A stretch of 64,000 bases of DNA from NCBI GenBank assembly GCA_016932575.1, contig JAFGCO010000018.1, forward strand, positions 34,590 to 98,589, read 5' to 3'. This DNA comes from a bacterium (GTDB lineage Bacteria; Zhuqueibacterota; QNDG01; JAFGCO01). The notes below the pieces were generated by a model. It was not told the DNA's origin, made no database searches, and saw nothing but the letters and a program-made list of their open reading frames with translations. Numbering within the stretch: position 1 is the first letter of the stretch; each line of letters starts with the position of its first letter. This document shows, one piece after another, positions 37,901 to 46,152 of the stretch. A program made the translations under genes and the position numbers.

Positions 37901-39438
37901 ATTGCATAGCTATTCGGAGGAACAATATTGCAGTCAGATGCAGTCGCTGTTGTATTTCCTGATTCGGTTATTTCATCAAATCCAACTGTAACTCCATTGC
38001 CGGCATCTACTTCAACATCTGTCCCCTCATATGTATTTGGTTTTATATTTCCAAGAATTAATCTATCGAGATGGTTTGTTTCAAAATCAGTACTTACATA
38101 TAATTCTTCTATTCCAATCTCATCGGAGAACTTATATCTCCAGTCCTCGTATTCATCCTCTGGCCAGTGCCAGGAAACTCCTTCTATAGGATTCGTCTGA
38201 TACCGATTTTGATAAGCTTCAACGCAGATAACACCAGCATTGTTCGAAAGAGCCGGTCTAACTGTATACGTATTGTGCACATCAACACTCAACGAAGAAA
38301 TCCTTTTATATGTCCAGCTCGCCGAATTATTCCATTCCCATCCAGAGGCTAACATGTCGATAAAATGAATTACGAATCGGCCCCGATCCTCATCAAGCTG
38401 ACCATGGCAAACACCCCCGGTCCCCACTTGGTACATAAAGTCGTATCGATTATCATACGGATAAGCTGTCGGCAACCACCTTGCCATACCGGTAAGAGTA
38501 CGAAAAACCACTTGCGTATCATAAGTACCGTCTCCATCCAGATCATAATAAAGAGAACTGAAGTGATCAGGACATACCCATTGCCCTTCTCCATAGAGAA
38601 AATGATCAACCACATCCAATCGTCCCAAATATCTCACAGATCGAACCATGATAATGGAATTATCAGTAAGTATACCTGTACCTCTAGCATAATGAATGTC
38701 TGCCCATTTTACTGACGTGCTATATGTATCATAGTAAGCATATTTTCCCAATGCCTTGTTAAAACCAATACATGGAACCCAGTGATCTCCTTCACGGTCC
38801 ATATTTGTATCAATCGTTAAAAAAATGGGGACGCCTTCAGAAAGCTTATCATGGATAAAGTCGCAAAAATCATCAGAATTGATATTCAATCTGCCCATAT
38901 TATCATAATGCCAAAAATAACCATCATTGATCCAGGCGTCTCCATAACTGCCATACTCATTAAGCCAATCTGCATAATCAGCAGTCGGATCCGTATACTT
39001 CTCAGCACAATGAATTGTAACTTTGATCCTGTATTTTTGGTTAAAAGCATAACCTTCCAATCCTGTTTTTATACTATCCTGACGTCCGAATCCGCTGTCC
39101 CTTGTATTCATATATTGTTCTCGGCCTAATATTTGTGCCGTAAATAATCCCTCATCCTCTTCACCTTCGGGATCCATTAATAATCCATATTGGGGAACCA
39201 GATGATTAACATGATCAAAATACGCCATTATCATTGCACCTGTTGTTGGTCCGCATCCAATAAAAGCACCATTCACTTTATATTGTTCAGTATTGTACGG
39301 GTAAGCTGGAAAATCCTCAAAATCTTTAATAAAGACCTCTTGTGCATATAAACCCGAATAAATAGATCCTGTTAAAAGACTGATCAGTAAACACATGATT
39401 CCAATATTAATCCGTTTTTGTCTATTTAGATTTTTCAT
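34921..39438 (-). CDS. Giant secreted C39-like peptidase with CBM9-like and T9SS domains
   Basis: 1505 residues. Signal peptide to about residue 32. Residues about 35-270 form a C39-like peptidase: Cys62 in AFIGCGPTTGAMIMAYFDH, His in EGDHWVPCIGFN (about 216) and YYDTYS. Next come FnIII domains (VPTNLAAHSIPEQIHVTWED), alternating with Ser/Thr-rich GPI-anchored-type domains (ITSPNGDEIWNIGSNREITW), and two CBM9-like domains (APVIDGQMDPVW and APVIDGLAEKMVW). The C-terminus has NYPNPFNPETTIRFDV and GIYFYRIQMGN, the T9SS sorting domain. The RBS is GGGAGGG. Probably exported to the surface; target unknown. A paralogue lies upstream in the same direction. Confidence 0.88.
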   Translation of the reverse strand: MKNLNRQKRINIGIMCLLISLLTGSIYSGLYAQEVFIKDFEDFPAYPYNTEQYKVNGAFIGCGPTTGAMIMAYFDHVNHLVPQYGLLMDPEGEEDEGLFTAQILGREQYMNTRDSGFGRQDSIKTGLEGYAFNQKYRIKVTIHCAEKYTDPTADYADWLNEYGSYGDAWINDGYFWHYDNMGRLNINSDDFCDFIHDKLSEGVPIFLTIDTNMDREGDHWVPCIGFNKALGKYAYYDTYSTSVKWADIHYARGTGILTDNSIIMVRSVRYLGRLDVVDHFLYGEGQWVCPDHFSSLYYDLDGDGTYDTQVVFRTLTGMARWLPTAYPYDNRYDFMYQVGTGGVCHGQLDEDRGRFVIHFIDMLASGWEWNNSASWTYKRISSLSVDVHNTYTVRPALSNNAGVICVEAYQNRYQTNPIEGVSWHWPEDEYEDWRYKFSDEIGIEELYVSTDFETNHLDRLILGNIKPNTYEGTDVEVDAGNGVTVGFDEITESGNTTATASDCNIVPPNSYAILPLDNPVYYDIETTATYSGNITICVHYDDTGLSPAQEAELKFMYYKVPPGEWEEIPIISLDTDANIICGETNHLSQFAVICPINIPAVPTNLAAHSIPEQIHVTWEDHSDDEDGFVLEKKVTPGAFPIVWEVVDTLMENRTSYQIDDPGGNFTYYFRVYAFNEFGNSDYSDQTSISTGISLTYLKITSPNGDEIWNIGSNREITWTNSTMHPPSKVNILLSTDAGSNWLESPIASDIANTGSYSWIVSDVPSTECLIKIEDASDGLPYDLSNHPFTICSSPLVPASPSDLEAHLLPGQVHLTWEDNSDDEDGFVIQKKYLPCIISENYWHTIDTLNSDVTSYQTDAPASLNQTFYFRVFAFNEYGNSAYSNTDEVKGNLLLVSITIESPNGGEEWTPGSSQDITWSSFWSTSAYKIDQVTIRYSTDGGSHWVVPPIASIIENTGSYSWTVPNTASDQCLIKIEDASDGNPYDLSNEPFLIKDGGGGEETDVILEVPMAGIAPVIDGQMDPVWYSVCSVLMEKQNVTDEVAPDDWLDNFASFKMMYDSDYYYLFIQAYDDVINTSNSLAWENDSFEIFFDGDNSKNDLSTGYDDNDTQLRYIHGQTSDNLDSAPNSDCMFKNSDNGYNFEVRIPAQDMTFNLTPDQTFGFDIQFNDNDSGGRDHLLKWWSESDHSWHNPSLFGTARTTDYVAAYPTNILRTSTAPVIDGLAEKMVWDDIPWLSDNTFVTHSGGSALNPPFEVSFVDDCNDCRFNYKLTWEGSMLYLYVNVFDDMISTDHADCWMNDGIQIFIDGHNDKTTSTDANDAEFDPVYNTTPTSNLAFTQTGSGWTMEAEWDLSVNPGITPDIGDLMGFDIQLNDNDGGGRDIWSRWWSDDDKAGSNPSVFGTVRFAGLIVDVDEQEEAFIQSFQLTQNYPNPFNPETTIRFDVKEPCRVVLKVYNIMGQEMINLVDRDYHPGMYKVQFNANGFSPGIYFYRIQMGNFRSVKKMVILE

Positions 39439-39550
39439 TATTATGCCCTCCCAATTATTTCATTTATCAAAAGTTACATATCATCTCTTTAAATTAAAAA
39501 CTGTCTTGACTTGAATCACATATGAGCCGGGAGTTTCCACCAGATTATTT

Positions 39551-39583
39551 GACCTTGCGAAGGTCGATGACCTTCGCAAGGTC
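39551..39583. repeat. Perfect hairpin with 15-bp arms
   Basis: GACCTTGCGAAGGTC and GACCTTCGCAAGGTC flank the trinucleotide GAT. Each arm is itself nearly palindromic (GACCTT/AAGGTC). It sits between the two C39 genes. No T-run follows in either direction, so it looks more like a REP-type element than a terminator. Confidence 0.7.
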
Positions 39584-39607
39584 TTCCATTGTTCAGAAAA
39601 ATGTGAG

Positions 39608-42600
39608 TCATTTCATGAAAATCATCTTTCTAACTTGAATCCACTTTTTATCGGAACCATCATCAGGATGAGCAACAATCCGGTAAAAATACATCCCTGA
39701 AGCCATGAGCCGTCCGTTCTGATGGATTCCTGCCCAGTGGGCTGTATGTATACCGGCTGACATCGTTTTCCTGAATAAACAATACACCTCCCGGCCTGTC
39801 ATATCATATATTGTGAGGATAACTTCCGCTTGTTTCGGCAAATGAAATTCGATGGCCGTCTCCGGATTAAACGGATTGGGGTAATTCTGGTTCAGTGAAA
39901 ATTTTTCAGGTATGGTAGAAATTGGAATATTTTCAATGCCTGTCCCGATTTCAGCAGTCAATTCTGTTAATACGCCATATCCATCCGAACGATACACGGT
40001 ACTGGATTCATTTTCAAAACAAGCACGGGCAGCATATTCTGTTTCTTCGCTATTGTCCCATATCCTGAAACGAAGCGTATCATTCTCCAAAAACCCATCA
40101 ATTGTGTCTGCTGTCTGTGTATTGTCTCCCCAAATTGTAATGGCGGCATTCTCTCCATTCCAGACGATTGCTCCGCAGCACAAACCTGCAGAGTTGAACA
40201 CACCGATCTCATCCCCGGATTCCAGCAAAGTGCCATCCCCGCATTTCGGTTCAATGGCAGTCGGAACCACGACTGTGCAATTCTGACCTGTATTGTCAGT
40301 AAACTGAAAATGTTGCATGTCCTTCATACCATCAGATTCTGAAATATACCTGGAGGCAATACCGGCCTTGGGCAGCCCGCCGCTTCCGTCTGGATAAACA
40401 AGTGTGGCTTCATTCCTGACATACAATTTATATCCTTTTCCCGGTTCCATGTCACCAATAGTATTGATGCCAAAAGACGGAATATAGGTTTTACCCTCTT
40501 CATTTTTGGCAATCACCAGCGCATCACTGATACTTGTCAGTGCCTGGGCGGCATCCATGGGAGTCTCTGGCAAATAACCGACCATACTCCATCCGCTTTC
40601 AAGATTAATAGGGGTCGACGGGTCAATGCACTGTCCCCTGACCACCAGATCCGAGGCCTCATTTAAATACCCTTTGTATCCCTTTCGATAATCCATATCA
40701 CCAATATTATTAATACCATAAGCCGGAACATAAGTATTTCCATCACCGTCCTTGATAATCACTATTTTTTCTTTAATATCACGCATCACCGAGTCAATAT
40801 GGGAATACACCGGATCAATGTTAAAGGAAAACATGTTCCATCCTTCTTCAAGCGTGACTGTCCGTTCACTGATATCTGCAGCATCAAACTGACTTAATAC
40901 AATGAATGCATCTGCTGCATAGGTTCCCGCCCCCTGAGAATAAGCAACCGTCACGGTATTCCATGATTTTGCTTCACTGAGACGATACACTCTGTAGCTG
41001 ATGATCTCTCCAGGCTGGAATCCATCAATTTCGTTCGTCTGAGAGTCATCTCCCCACACTGTCAGGGAAAGGTTTGTTTCCTGCCACTGTGCATATCCGC
41101 AGCACAGCCCGGCTGGAGTAAAGGCGCCAATATAGTCACCGTTTAACAGTGAATTTCCATCAATATTTGGATTCGCCTCTGCAGGTAAAACCACGGTTGC
41201 GTTATTCCCTGTTTCAGTATAACTCCACTCTTCAGGCAAGTTCCCCTGTTCCTTTGTAACCGATACGGTCACTTCCTGATTTCCGGCATTTGAAGTGATT
41301 TTTAACAATCCTGTGTCGCTGTCGCCGATTAATTGACTGCGGTCTATTTGAACACTTATCGTGGCATCTCCATTCCCGGCGGATGGATCGATATCAGCCA
41401 TCCAGAGCTTATCAGGAGTCTCTGCCACATCCCAGCTCAGGGTGCCCCCGCCAGTATTCGATATTTGAAAATTTAATTCATTCAAAGAAGATCCGAATTC
41501 CAGATGATCAGGCTGAACAGAAAGGACCGGTGTCACTGGCTCGCCGATTCTGAATGGTTCATTACTCAAATCATATGGGCTTCCGTCAGAAGCATCTTCA
41601 ATTTTAATCAGGCACTGATCACATTCAATATTTGGAACAGTCCAGGCATAGGAACCCGTATTTTCTATATTCGATGCAATGGGAGGATCCACCCAGTGAC
41701 TTCCGCCGTCTGTTGAATACCGTATCGTCACCTCGTGAATTTGATATGCAATAATACTGCTGAATGAACTCCAGGTAATATCATGCGTGGAACCCGAAGC
41801 CCACTCTTCTCCTCCATTGGGGCTTTTCAGTGTGATAGATACCAGGAATAATCCCCCTCTTACCGTATCAGGATTTGAATAAGCCGAATTGCCATACTCA
41901 TTGAATGCAAGCACCCGAAAATAAAAAGTCTGATTAAATATCGAGGGCACGCCTGTCTGATAAGAGGTTGTATTTGCATCCAGAGTATCAATTTTACTCC
42001 AGACAGACGGAAAACCCGGAGACATTTTCCTTTCAATAATAAATCCGGTTTCATTATCGGAATGATCTTCCCAGGTCAGGTGAACCTGTTCCGGAATCAA
42101 ACGCGCCACCAGATTGGTCGGTACTGCAGGCAGGTTTTCATCCATTTCGTAACCTACAGTACGAACCATCACAATACTGTTGTCATGAAGCGGACCGATG
42201 GCATTCACATAATGAATGTCTGCCCACTGAAGCGTCTGACTGTAGGTATCATAATAAGCATATTTCTCAGAACTTCTGTCATACCCTACCATGGGAACCC
42301 AGTGATCTCCCCCCTGATCCATATCGGTGTCAATGGTTAAAAAAAGCGGAATATTCAAAGCAAACACCGAATCAGCAAAATCGCAGAATTTTTCCACATC
42401 GATTTCCCAGTCTCCGCCCGGATTTTCCTGCCAGAAAGCGCCGTCATTGATCCAGGCATCTCCATAATCCCCGTAGTTATTCCATGAATAATCTCCGCCG
42501 GGTACATAGATAGGTGACACATGGATCATCACTTCCAGGGCATAGCCCCGGGCTTCTGCATACCCCTCCAGACCGGGTTTTATATCATAGGGAGAACCGA

Positions 42601-44329
42601 ATCCGTCGCTGTTGGTCTTCATATATTCGTTTCCATGCAAAGCCCAGGCTGTATTCAGACCTTCATCCGCTCCCTGATCCGGATCGGTCAATAATCCGTC
42701 GGGAGCAGAAAGATTATAGATATGATCGAAATAACCCAGGATCATTGCTCCGGATGTGGGCCCGCATCCGACAAATGCACCGCCCTGTTTGTAATCTGAA
42801 GTATTATAAGGATAGGCCGGAAATAAATCAAACTCATCGATATAGGTACCATAATCTTCAGTTGTCACATTGTCTTGATTGGAATAAGTCGAAGCCCCTG
42901 TATTATTAAAAGCAAATACTCTGTATGAATAAGACGTATTGATCTGCACATCTTTGTCGCTGTAGGATTCCTGATCTGCCAAAGTGGTGTGAATTGTCTG
43001 GTAAGTCCCGGAAGATCCTGCTTTGCGTTCAATTTTGAAACCGGTTTCGTTGTCAGAATTGTCATCCCAGGCAAGATCAATCTGTGTGCTTGTCACCACA
43101 GTTGCAACCAGATTGGACGGCGGAGGCGGAGCAACATCTGATTCACCTCCACACGAAAAAACGGCTTGTGCTGAAAATGTCCCTGTCTCTTCAAAAGTTC
43201 CGGTAAGCGGCATATCGCAGGATATGCCTGTAAAAGTGATTTCAACAGCCGCTCCTTCATAGGTACTGCCATAGGGCGAGCCTGAAGCGCCAATATCAAG
43301 ATCCACACCGACTGAAACCACTTTGCCCGATGAAAAATTGGTAAAATCAACTTCAAGAATCTTATCGCTTATTTTTCTGACATCACTCACCTCAGGAGAA
43401 TGTGGAACTGCCATGCTGCCCAAATAATCAATAGTCACATTGGTACCCGTAAAATCTATTCTGGCCCCTGTCAACCGGTGATACTGCGTAAAATACGAAT
43501 CGTATGAAAAATCCAATCCGTTTCCGCCCTCACCAACCATATAGGCTAAAACAGTCCCGGACAAACCCGCCCCGGCGCTTCCGGAAATGGCAGTGACATT
43601 GTCAATGTTGATTTCCCGCATAGAACCAGTGATGTCCGGATCACCGAAAACCCGGACGCGGACACGATTGATCGTATAATTTGACAGATTGACAAAATGA
43701 TCTGCGTCAATATGATTCCAACCGTTGGTTAAAGAATGGAATACGCCCTGTCCGGATACATATTCTTGAAGCCATACTTCCTGGGCATCAGATTTCCGGG
43801 TGGCATTGATCAAAATTTGAGCAGAGCATTCTCCTGAATGAAACCCGGCAGCATGAATGTTCAGCGAAATACCTGTCAGATCCTGCCATTGCTGATTTGA
43901 AGTGACATCCGGCGAAACAATATCAATTAACCAGTAAGAAGCCCCGGAAGAAAAATTTGAGGGCAAAGTAAAGTTCGAAGCATAAACCGATGCAGATCCC
44001 ATACTATTCCCTGCAGGATCATTACCCGATGAACCGGGATACTGTGTGGCATCATCCCAAGTCAATGTAAAAGGATTGTTATAAACCGTGGGGTAGGTAT
44101 TGTATGCATATATTCCCTGCATCGTCCAGCCCTGAAGCGTCCCATTATCAAAATCAAAAATTTGAGAAAAACTTAAGGACGTGATAAGAAATAACAAACA
44201 AACTAAGATGCGTACAACTGAAATTTTTCTTTTCGAAAGATCCTGGTAAGACAACATGCTTTTCCCCCTCGATGTTTGTAAATTTTGAAGATTAATTCTT
44301 GTCTTTTGAAAATCAGCAATCCCTTTCAT
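39608..44329 (-). CDS. Giant secreted C39-like peptidase, second paralogue, with T9SS domain
   Basis: 1573 residues. A long N-terminus precedes the hydrophobic signal VRILVCLLFLITSLSFSQ. Residues about 58-255 form a jelly-roll-like region (DNGTLQGW), then a cohesin-like stretch and FnIII (PSNLVATVVTSTQIDLAWDD). The C39-like domain is at about 495-735 (AFVGCGPTSGAMILGYFDH, GGDHWVPMVGYD). More FnIII, a Ser/Thr-rich domain, a BACON-like domain (FQISNTGGGTLSWDVAETPD), repeated beta domains and the T9SS tail (NYPNPFNPETAIEFHLP) follow. Two starts have good RBSs: 44329 (GGAGGGG) and 44257 (GAGGGGG); the second gives a normal signal peptide length. Confidence 0.88.
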   Translation of the reverse strand: MKGIADFQKTRINLQNLQTSRGKSMLSYQDLSKRKISVVRILVCLLFLITSLSFSQIFDFDNGTLQGWTMQGIYAYNTYPTVYNNPFTLTWDDATQYPGSSGNDPAGNSMGSASVYASNFTLPSNFSSGASYWLIDIVSPDVTSNQQWQDLTGISLNIHAAGFHSGECSAQILINATRKSDAQEVWLQEYVSGQGVFHSLTNGWNHIDADHFVNLSNYTINRVRVRVFGDPDITGSMREINIDNVTAISGSAGAGLSGTVLAYMVGEGGNGLDFSYDSYFTQYHRLTGARIDFTGTNVTIDYLGSMAVPHSPEVSDVRKISDKILEVDFTNFSSGKVVSVGVDLDIGASGSPYGSTYEGAAVEITFTGISCDMPLTGTFEETGTFSAQAVFSCGGESDVAPPPPSNLVATVVTSTQIDLAWDDNSDNETGFKIERKAGSSGTYQTIHTTLADQESYSDKDVQINTSYSYRVFAFNNTGASTYSNQDNVTTEDYGTYIDEFDLFPAYPYNTSDYKQGGAFVGCGPTSGAMILGYFDHIYNLSAPDGLLTDPDQGADEGLNTAWALHGNEYMKTNSDGFGSPYDIKPGLEGYAEARGYALEVMIHVSPIYVPGGDYSWNNYGDYGDAWINDGAFWQENPGGDWEIDVEKFCDFADSVFALNIPLFLTIDTDMDQGGDHWVPMVGYDRSSEKYAYYDTYSQTLQWADIHYVNAIGPLHDNSIVMVRTVGYEMDENLPAVPTNLVARLIPEQVHLTWEDHSDNETGFIIERKMSPGFPSVWSKIDTLDANTTSYQTGVPSIFNQTFYFRVLAFNEYGNSAYSNPDTVRGGLFLVSITLKSPNGGEEWASGSTHDITWSSFSSIIAYQIHEVTIRYSTDGGSHWVDPPIASNIENTGSYAWTVPNIECDQCLIKIEDASDGSPYDLSNEPFRIGEPVTPVLSVQPDHLEFGSSLNELNFQISNTGGGTLSWDVAETPDKLWMADIDPSAGNGDATISVQIDRSQLIGDSDTGLLKITSNAGNQEVTVSVTKEQGNLPEEWSYTETGNNATVVLPAEANPNIDGNSLLNGDYIGAFTPAGLCCGYAQWQETNLSLTVWGDDSQTNEIDGFQPGEIISYRVYRLSEAKSWNTVTVAYSQGAGTYAADAFIVLSQFDAADISERTVTLEEGWNMFSFNIDPVYSHIDSVMRDIKEKIVIIKDGDGNTYVPAYGINNIGDMDYRKGYKGYLNEASDLVVRGQCIDPSTPINLESGWSMVGYLPETPMDAAQALTSISDALVIAKNEEGKTYIPSFGINTIGDMEPGKGYKLYVRNEATLVYPDGSGGLPKAGIASRYISESDGMKDMQHFQFTDNTGQNCTVVVPTAIEPKCGDGTLLESGDEIGVFNSAGLCCGAIVWNGENAAITIWGDNTQTADTIDGFLENDTLRFRIWDNSEETEYAARACFENESSTVYRSDGYGVLTELTAEIGTGIENIPISTIPEKFSLNQNYPNPFNPETAIEFHLPKQAEVILTIYDMTGREVYCLFRKTMSAGIHTAHWAGIHQNGRLMASGMYFYRIVAHPDDGSDKKWIQVRKMIFMK

Positions 44330-44397
44330 GGCATCCCCTCCTGCCTTTAATTAAATATTGAATCTGAAATGCAGAATCTACTTATATGTCGTTTTCA

Positions 44398-44426
44398 ATT
44401 GTACCATATTTTGATAAAAAATTCAA
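44398..44426 (-). promoter_or_regulatory. Sigma70-like promoter for the C39 gene
   Basis: On the minus strand TTGAAT (44421-44426) and TACAAT (44398-44403) are spaced 17 bp apart. They lie about 70 bp upstream of the first possible start at 44329. The match is good by eye. Confidence 0.6.
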
Positions 44427-44455
44427 TTTTTTAAATAACGATTTCGAAAAAATGC

Positions 44456-44484
44456 TTGATTTTAAACCGGATTGGATTTACATT
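44456..44484 (+). promoter_or_regulatory. Possible promoter for the sigma-factor gene
   Basis: TTGATT (44456-44461) and TACATT (44479-44484) are spaced 17 bp apart, 66 bp before the ATG of the sigma gene. It is divergent from the C39 promoter about 30 bp away. The match is moderate. Confidence 0.4.
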
Positions 44485-44550
44485 CTGGCATTAAACAACA
44501 TGTTTTCCAAAGATTTATAATCCGGTTAAAATACAAAAGCAGCGTTTCCC

Positions 44551-45165
44551 ATGAAATCTCAATATATAACCGACTATAAGTTAATTCAGTCTTATCTTAA
44601 AAACAATCTGAAAACTCAGAAACTCCTTTATGACGAAACAAAACGGTTAATCGCAGGACTGATCAAACGGCTGGAATCCCGCGGGACGACTTTTTATGAC
44701 CGGGATAACGTGGTTGCAGAGGTTCTGTACCAAATTATGGTTGCCGATAACAAAAAAGTGCTTCGTAATTACAATGGGCAAAGCCGATTGACCACATATT
44801 TATGGCCTGTTATTCGTAATAAAATCATAGATGTAATCCGTAAGGAGCGCAGTCATTATAATCATCACAGATATCAGGAAGAGGCCATCCAAATAAACAT
44901 GGAAACATCCGGTTCGAGAGGAAACCTTGGCGTCGATATCGCTGAGTATATCGCCCACGAGTCCCCTCTGAAACAGTTCATTAAAATATCCAAATGGATT
45001 GAAAATCTGAGTTATCAGGAAATCATCAATAAGGCTTTAAAAACATTCCCGGATGGAAAGTCATTAACACATCAGCAAATCGCCTATATATTGCATTCAA
45101 ACCGAAAACATTTGCAAAAAAAATTCAAAAAATCGAACGTCTCAAACCGACATATAGGTAAATGA
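44551..45165 (+). CDS. ECF-like RNA polymerase sigma factor
   Basis: 204 residues. Region 2 is recognisable: DRDNVVAEVLYQIMVADNK then SRLTTYLWPVIRNKIIDVIR, which contacts the -10 element and core polymerase. Region 4 is weak: LSYQEIINKALKTFPDGKSLTHQQIAYIL, then RKHLQKKFKK, with a helix-turn-helix character but without the usual LP-R-VF start. A 45-bp gap separates it from the anti-sigma gene. It is divergent from the C39 genes, which may be targets. Sigma identity is fairly sure, the subfamily is not. Confidence 0.78.
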   Translation: MKSQYITDYKLIQSYLKNNLKTQKLLYDETKRLIAGLIKRLESRGTTFYDRDNVVAEVLYQIMVADNKKVLRNYNGQSRLTTYLWPVIRNKIIDVIRKERSHYNHHRYQEEAIQINMETSGSRGNLGVDIAEYIAHESPLKQFIKISKWIENLSYQEIINKALKTFPDGKSLTHQQIAYILHSNRKHLQKKFKKSNVSNRHIGK

Positions 45166-45210
45166 TATGATTCATCGAGTGTCTGGTGTTCTCATCATAA
45201 GGATAAAATT

Positions 45211-46152
45211 ATGCAGCCCTCATCTTGTAAACAAATAGAAGCCCTCTTTAGTTATTCCATTGATGGAGAGCCCATTCCTGAACATGAACATCGTGCTTTT
45301 CAAATCCATATAGAAACGTGTAAAGACTGTCAGCAACGCCTTGCCGGATTTCGCCAAACGGACACCTCTATCAGGAAAGCATTGAACGAATCGATCCGTA
45401 ATCATATATCAACCGATCTGTTGGATGCTTTTCTCAACAATCAAATCTACTCTGAATTAAAAAAAATACAGATTACAAGGCATCTTGATTCATGTACCCA
45501 ATGCATGGAAATATATCAGCGACTCATAGATCTTGATAAACAAAATCTGTTTTTTTCTTATCGCCTTCGTGCTTTGTTGCTTCGAATACAATTGTTGGAA
45601 AAATGGAAGGCCCTGTGGAAAAATTTTTCAAAAAAACCGCTGGCAGTGCGTGTTTTAGCGCCGGTCATGGCTTCTGTTATCCTCTTTATCTCCAGTTATT
45701 CATTCATCAAGGAAATAAGCGGACCTGTCTCTCTTCCTCAACTTGCTGACACAGAGCCCTATCCCTATATTGAAATGGGTCTGAGGAGGTCCGATCATCC
45801 AGCAGGCGATGCTGTCTGGCTCCAGGCCATGGATTATTATCAACATGGGGATTATCATGAGGCTATTTTTCTGCTTCGTGATTTGATTCAAGAACACCCC
45901 GAAAATCATCAGGCGCGCTTTTTTCTGGGCGTCAGTCATTATCTCGCCGGTCAGCCTGATAAAGCCGCTTATTACCTGAATACAGCCGTTCAACATCACC
46001 CGAATGATTCTAAGGCCTGCTGGTATCTGGCTCAGGTCTATCTGAAGCAGAATGACAAAGGACATTCACGTGATATGTTGGAAAAAACAGTCAGCCTGGG
46101 TCAGGAACCTTTTTTAACCAAAGCACGACGGTTATTAAAAAAGATGAAATAA
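45211..46152 (+). CDS. Transmembrane anti-sigma factor with two zinc fingers and periplasmic TPRs
   Basis: 313 residues. Zinc motifs are HIETCKDC (His33, Cys37, Cys40) and HLDSCTQC (His91, Cys95, Cys98). One hydrophobic segment (about 148-166, LAPVMASVILFISSY) crosses the membrane. Residues about 200-310 hold TPR units (AVWLQAMDYYQHGDYHEAIF and ARFFLGVSHYLAGQPDKAAY). The cytoplasmic zinc fingers probably hold the sigma factor encoded just upstream, and the periplasmic TPRs may sense or bind a protein partner. The RBS is AAGGA. Its last 52 bp overlap the convergent CHAT gene. Confidence 0.85.
   Translation: MQPSSCKQIEALFSYSIDGEPIPEHEHRAFQIHIETCKDCQQRLAGFRQTDTSIRKALNESIRNHISTDLLDAFLNNQIYSELKKIQITRHLDSCTQCMEIYQRLIDLDKQNLFFSYRLRALLLRIQLLEKWKALWKNFSKKPLAVRVLAPVMASVILFISSYSFIKEISGPVSLPQLADTEPYPYIEMGLRRSDHPAGDAVWLQAMDYYQHGDYHEAIFLLRDLIQEHPENHQARFFLGVSHYLAGQPDKAAYYLNTAVQHHPNDSKACWYLAQVYLKQNDKGHSRDMLEKTVSLGQEPFLTKARRLLKKMK

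Noticed and set aside
38365-38715. Plus-strand frames opposite the C39 genes
   Set aside because: Several long frames exist, but they follow the codon pattern of the minus-strand genes and show no domain.
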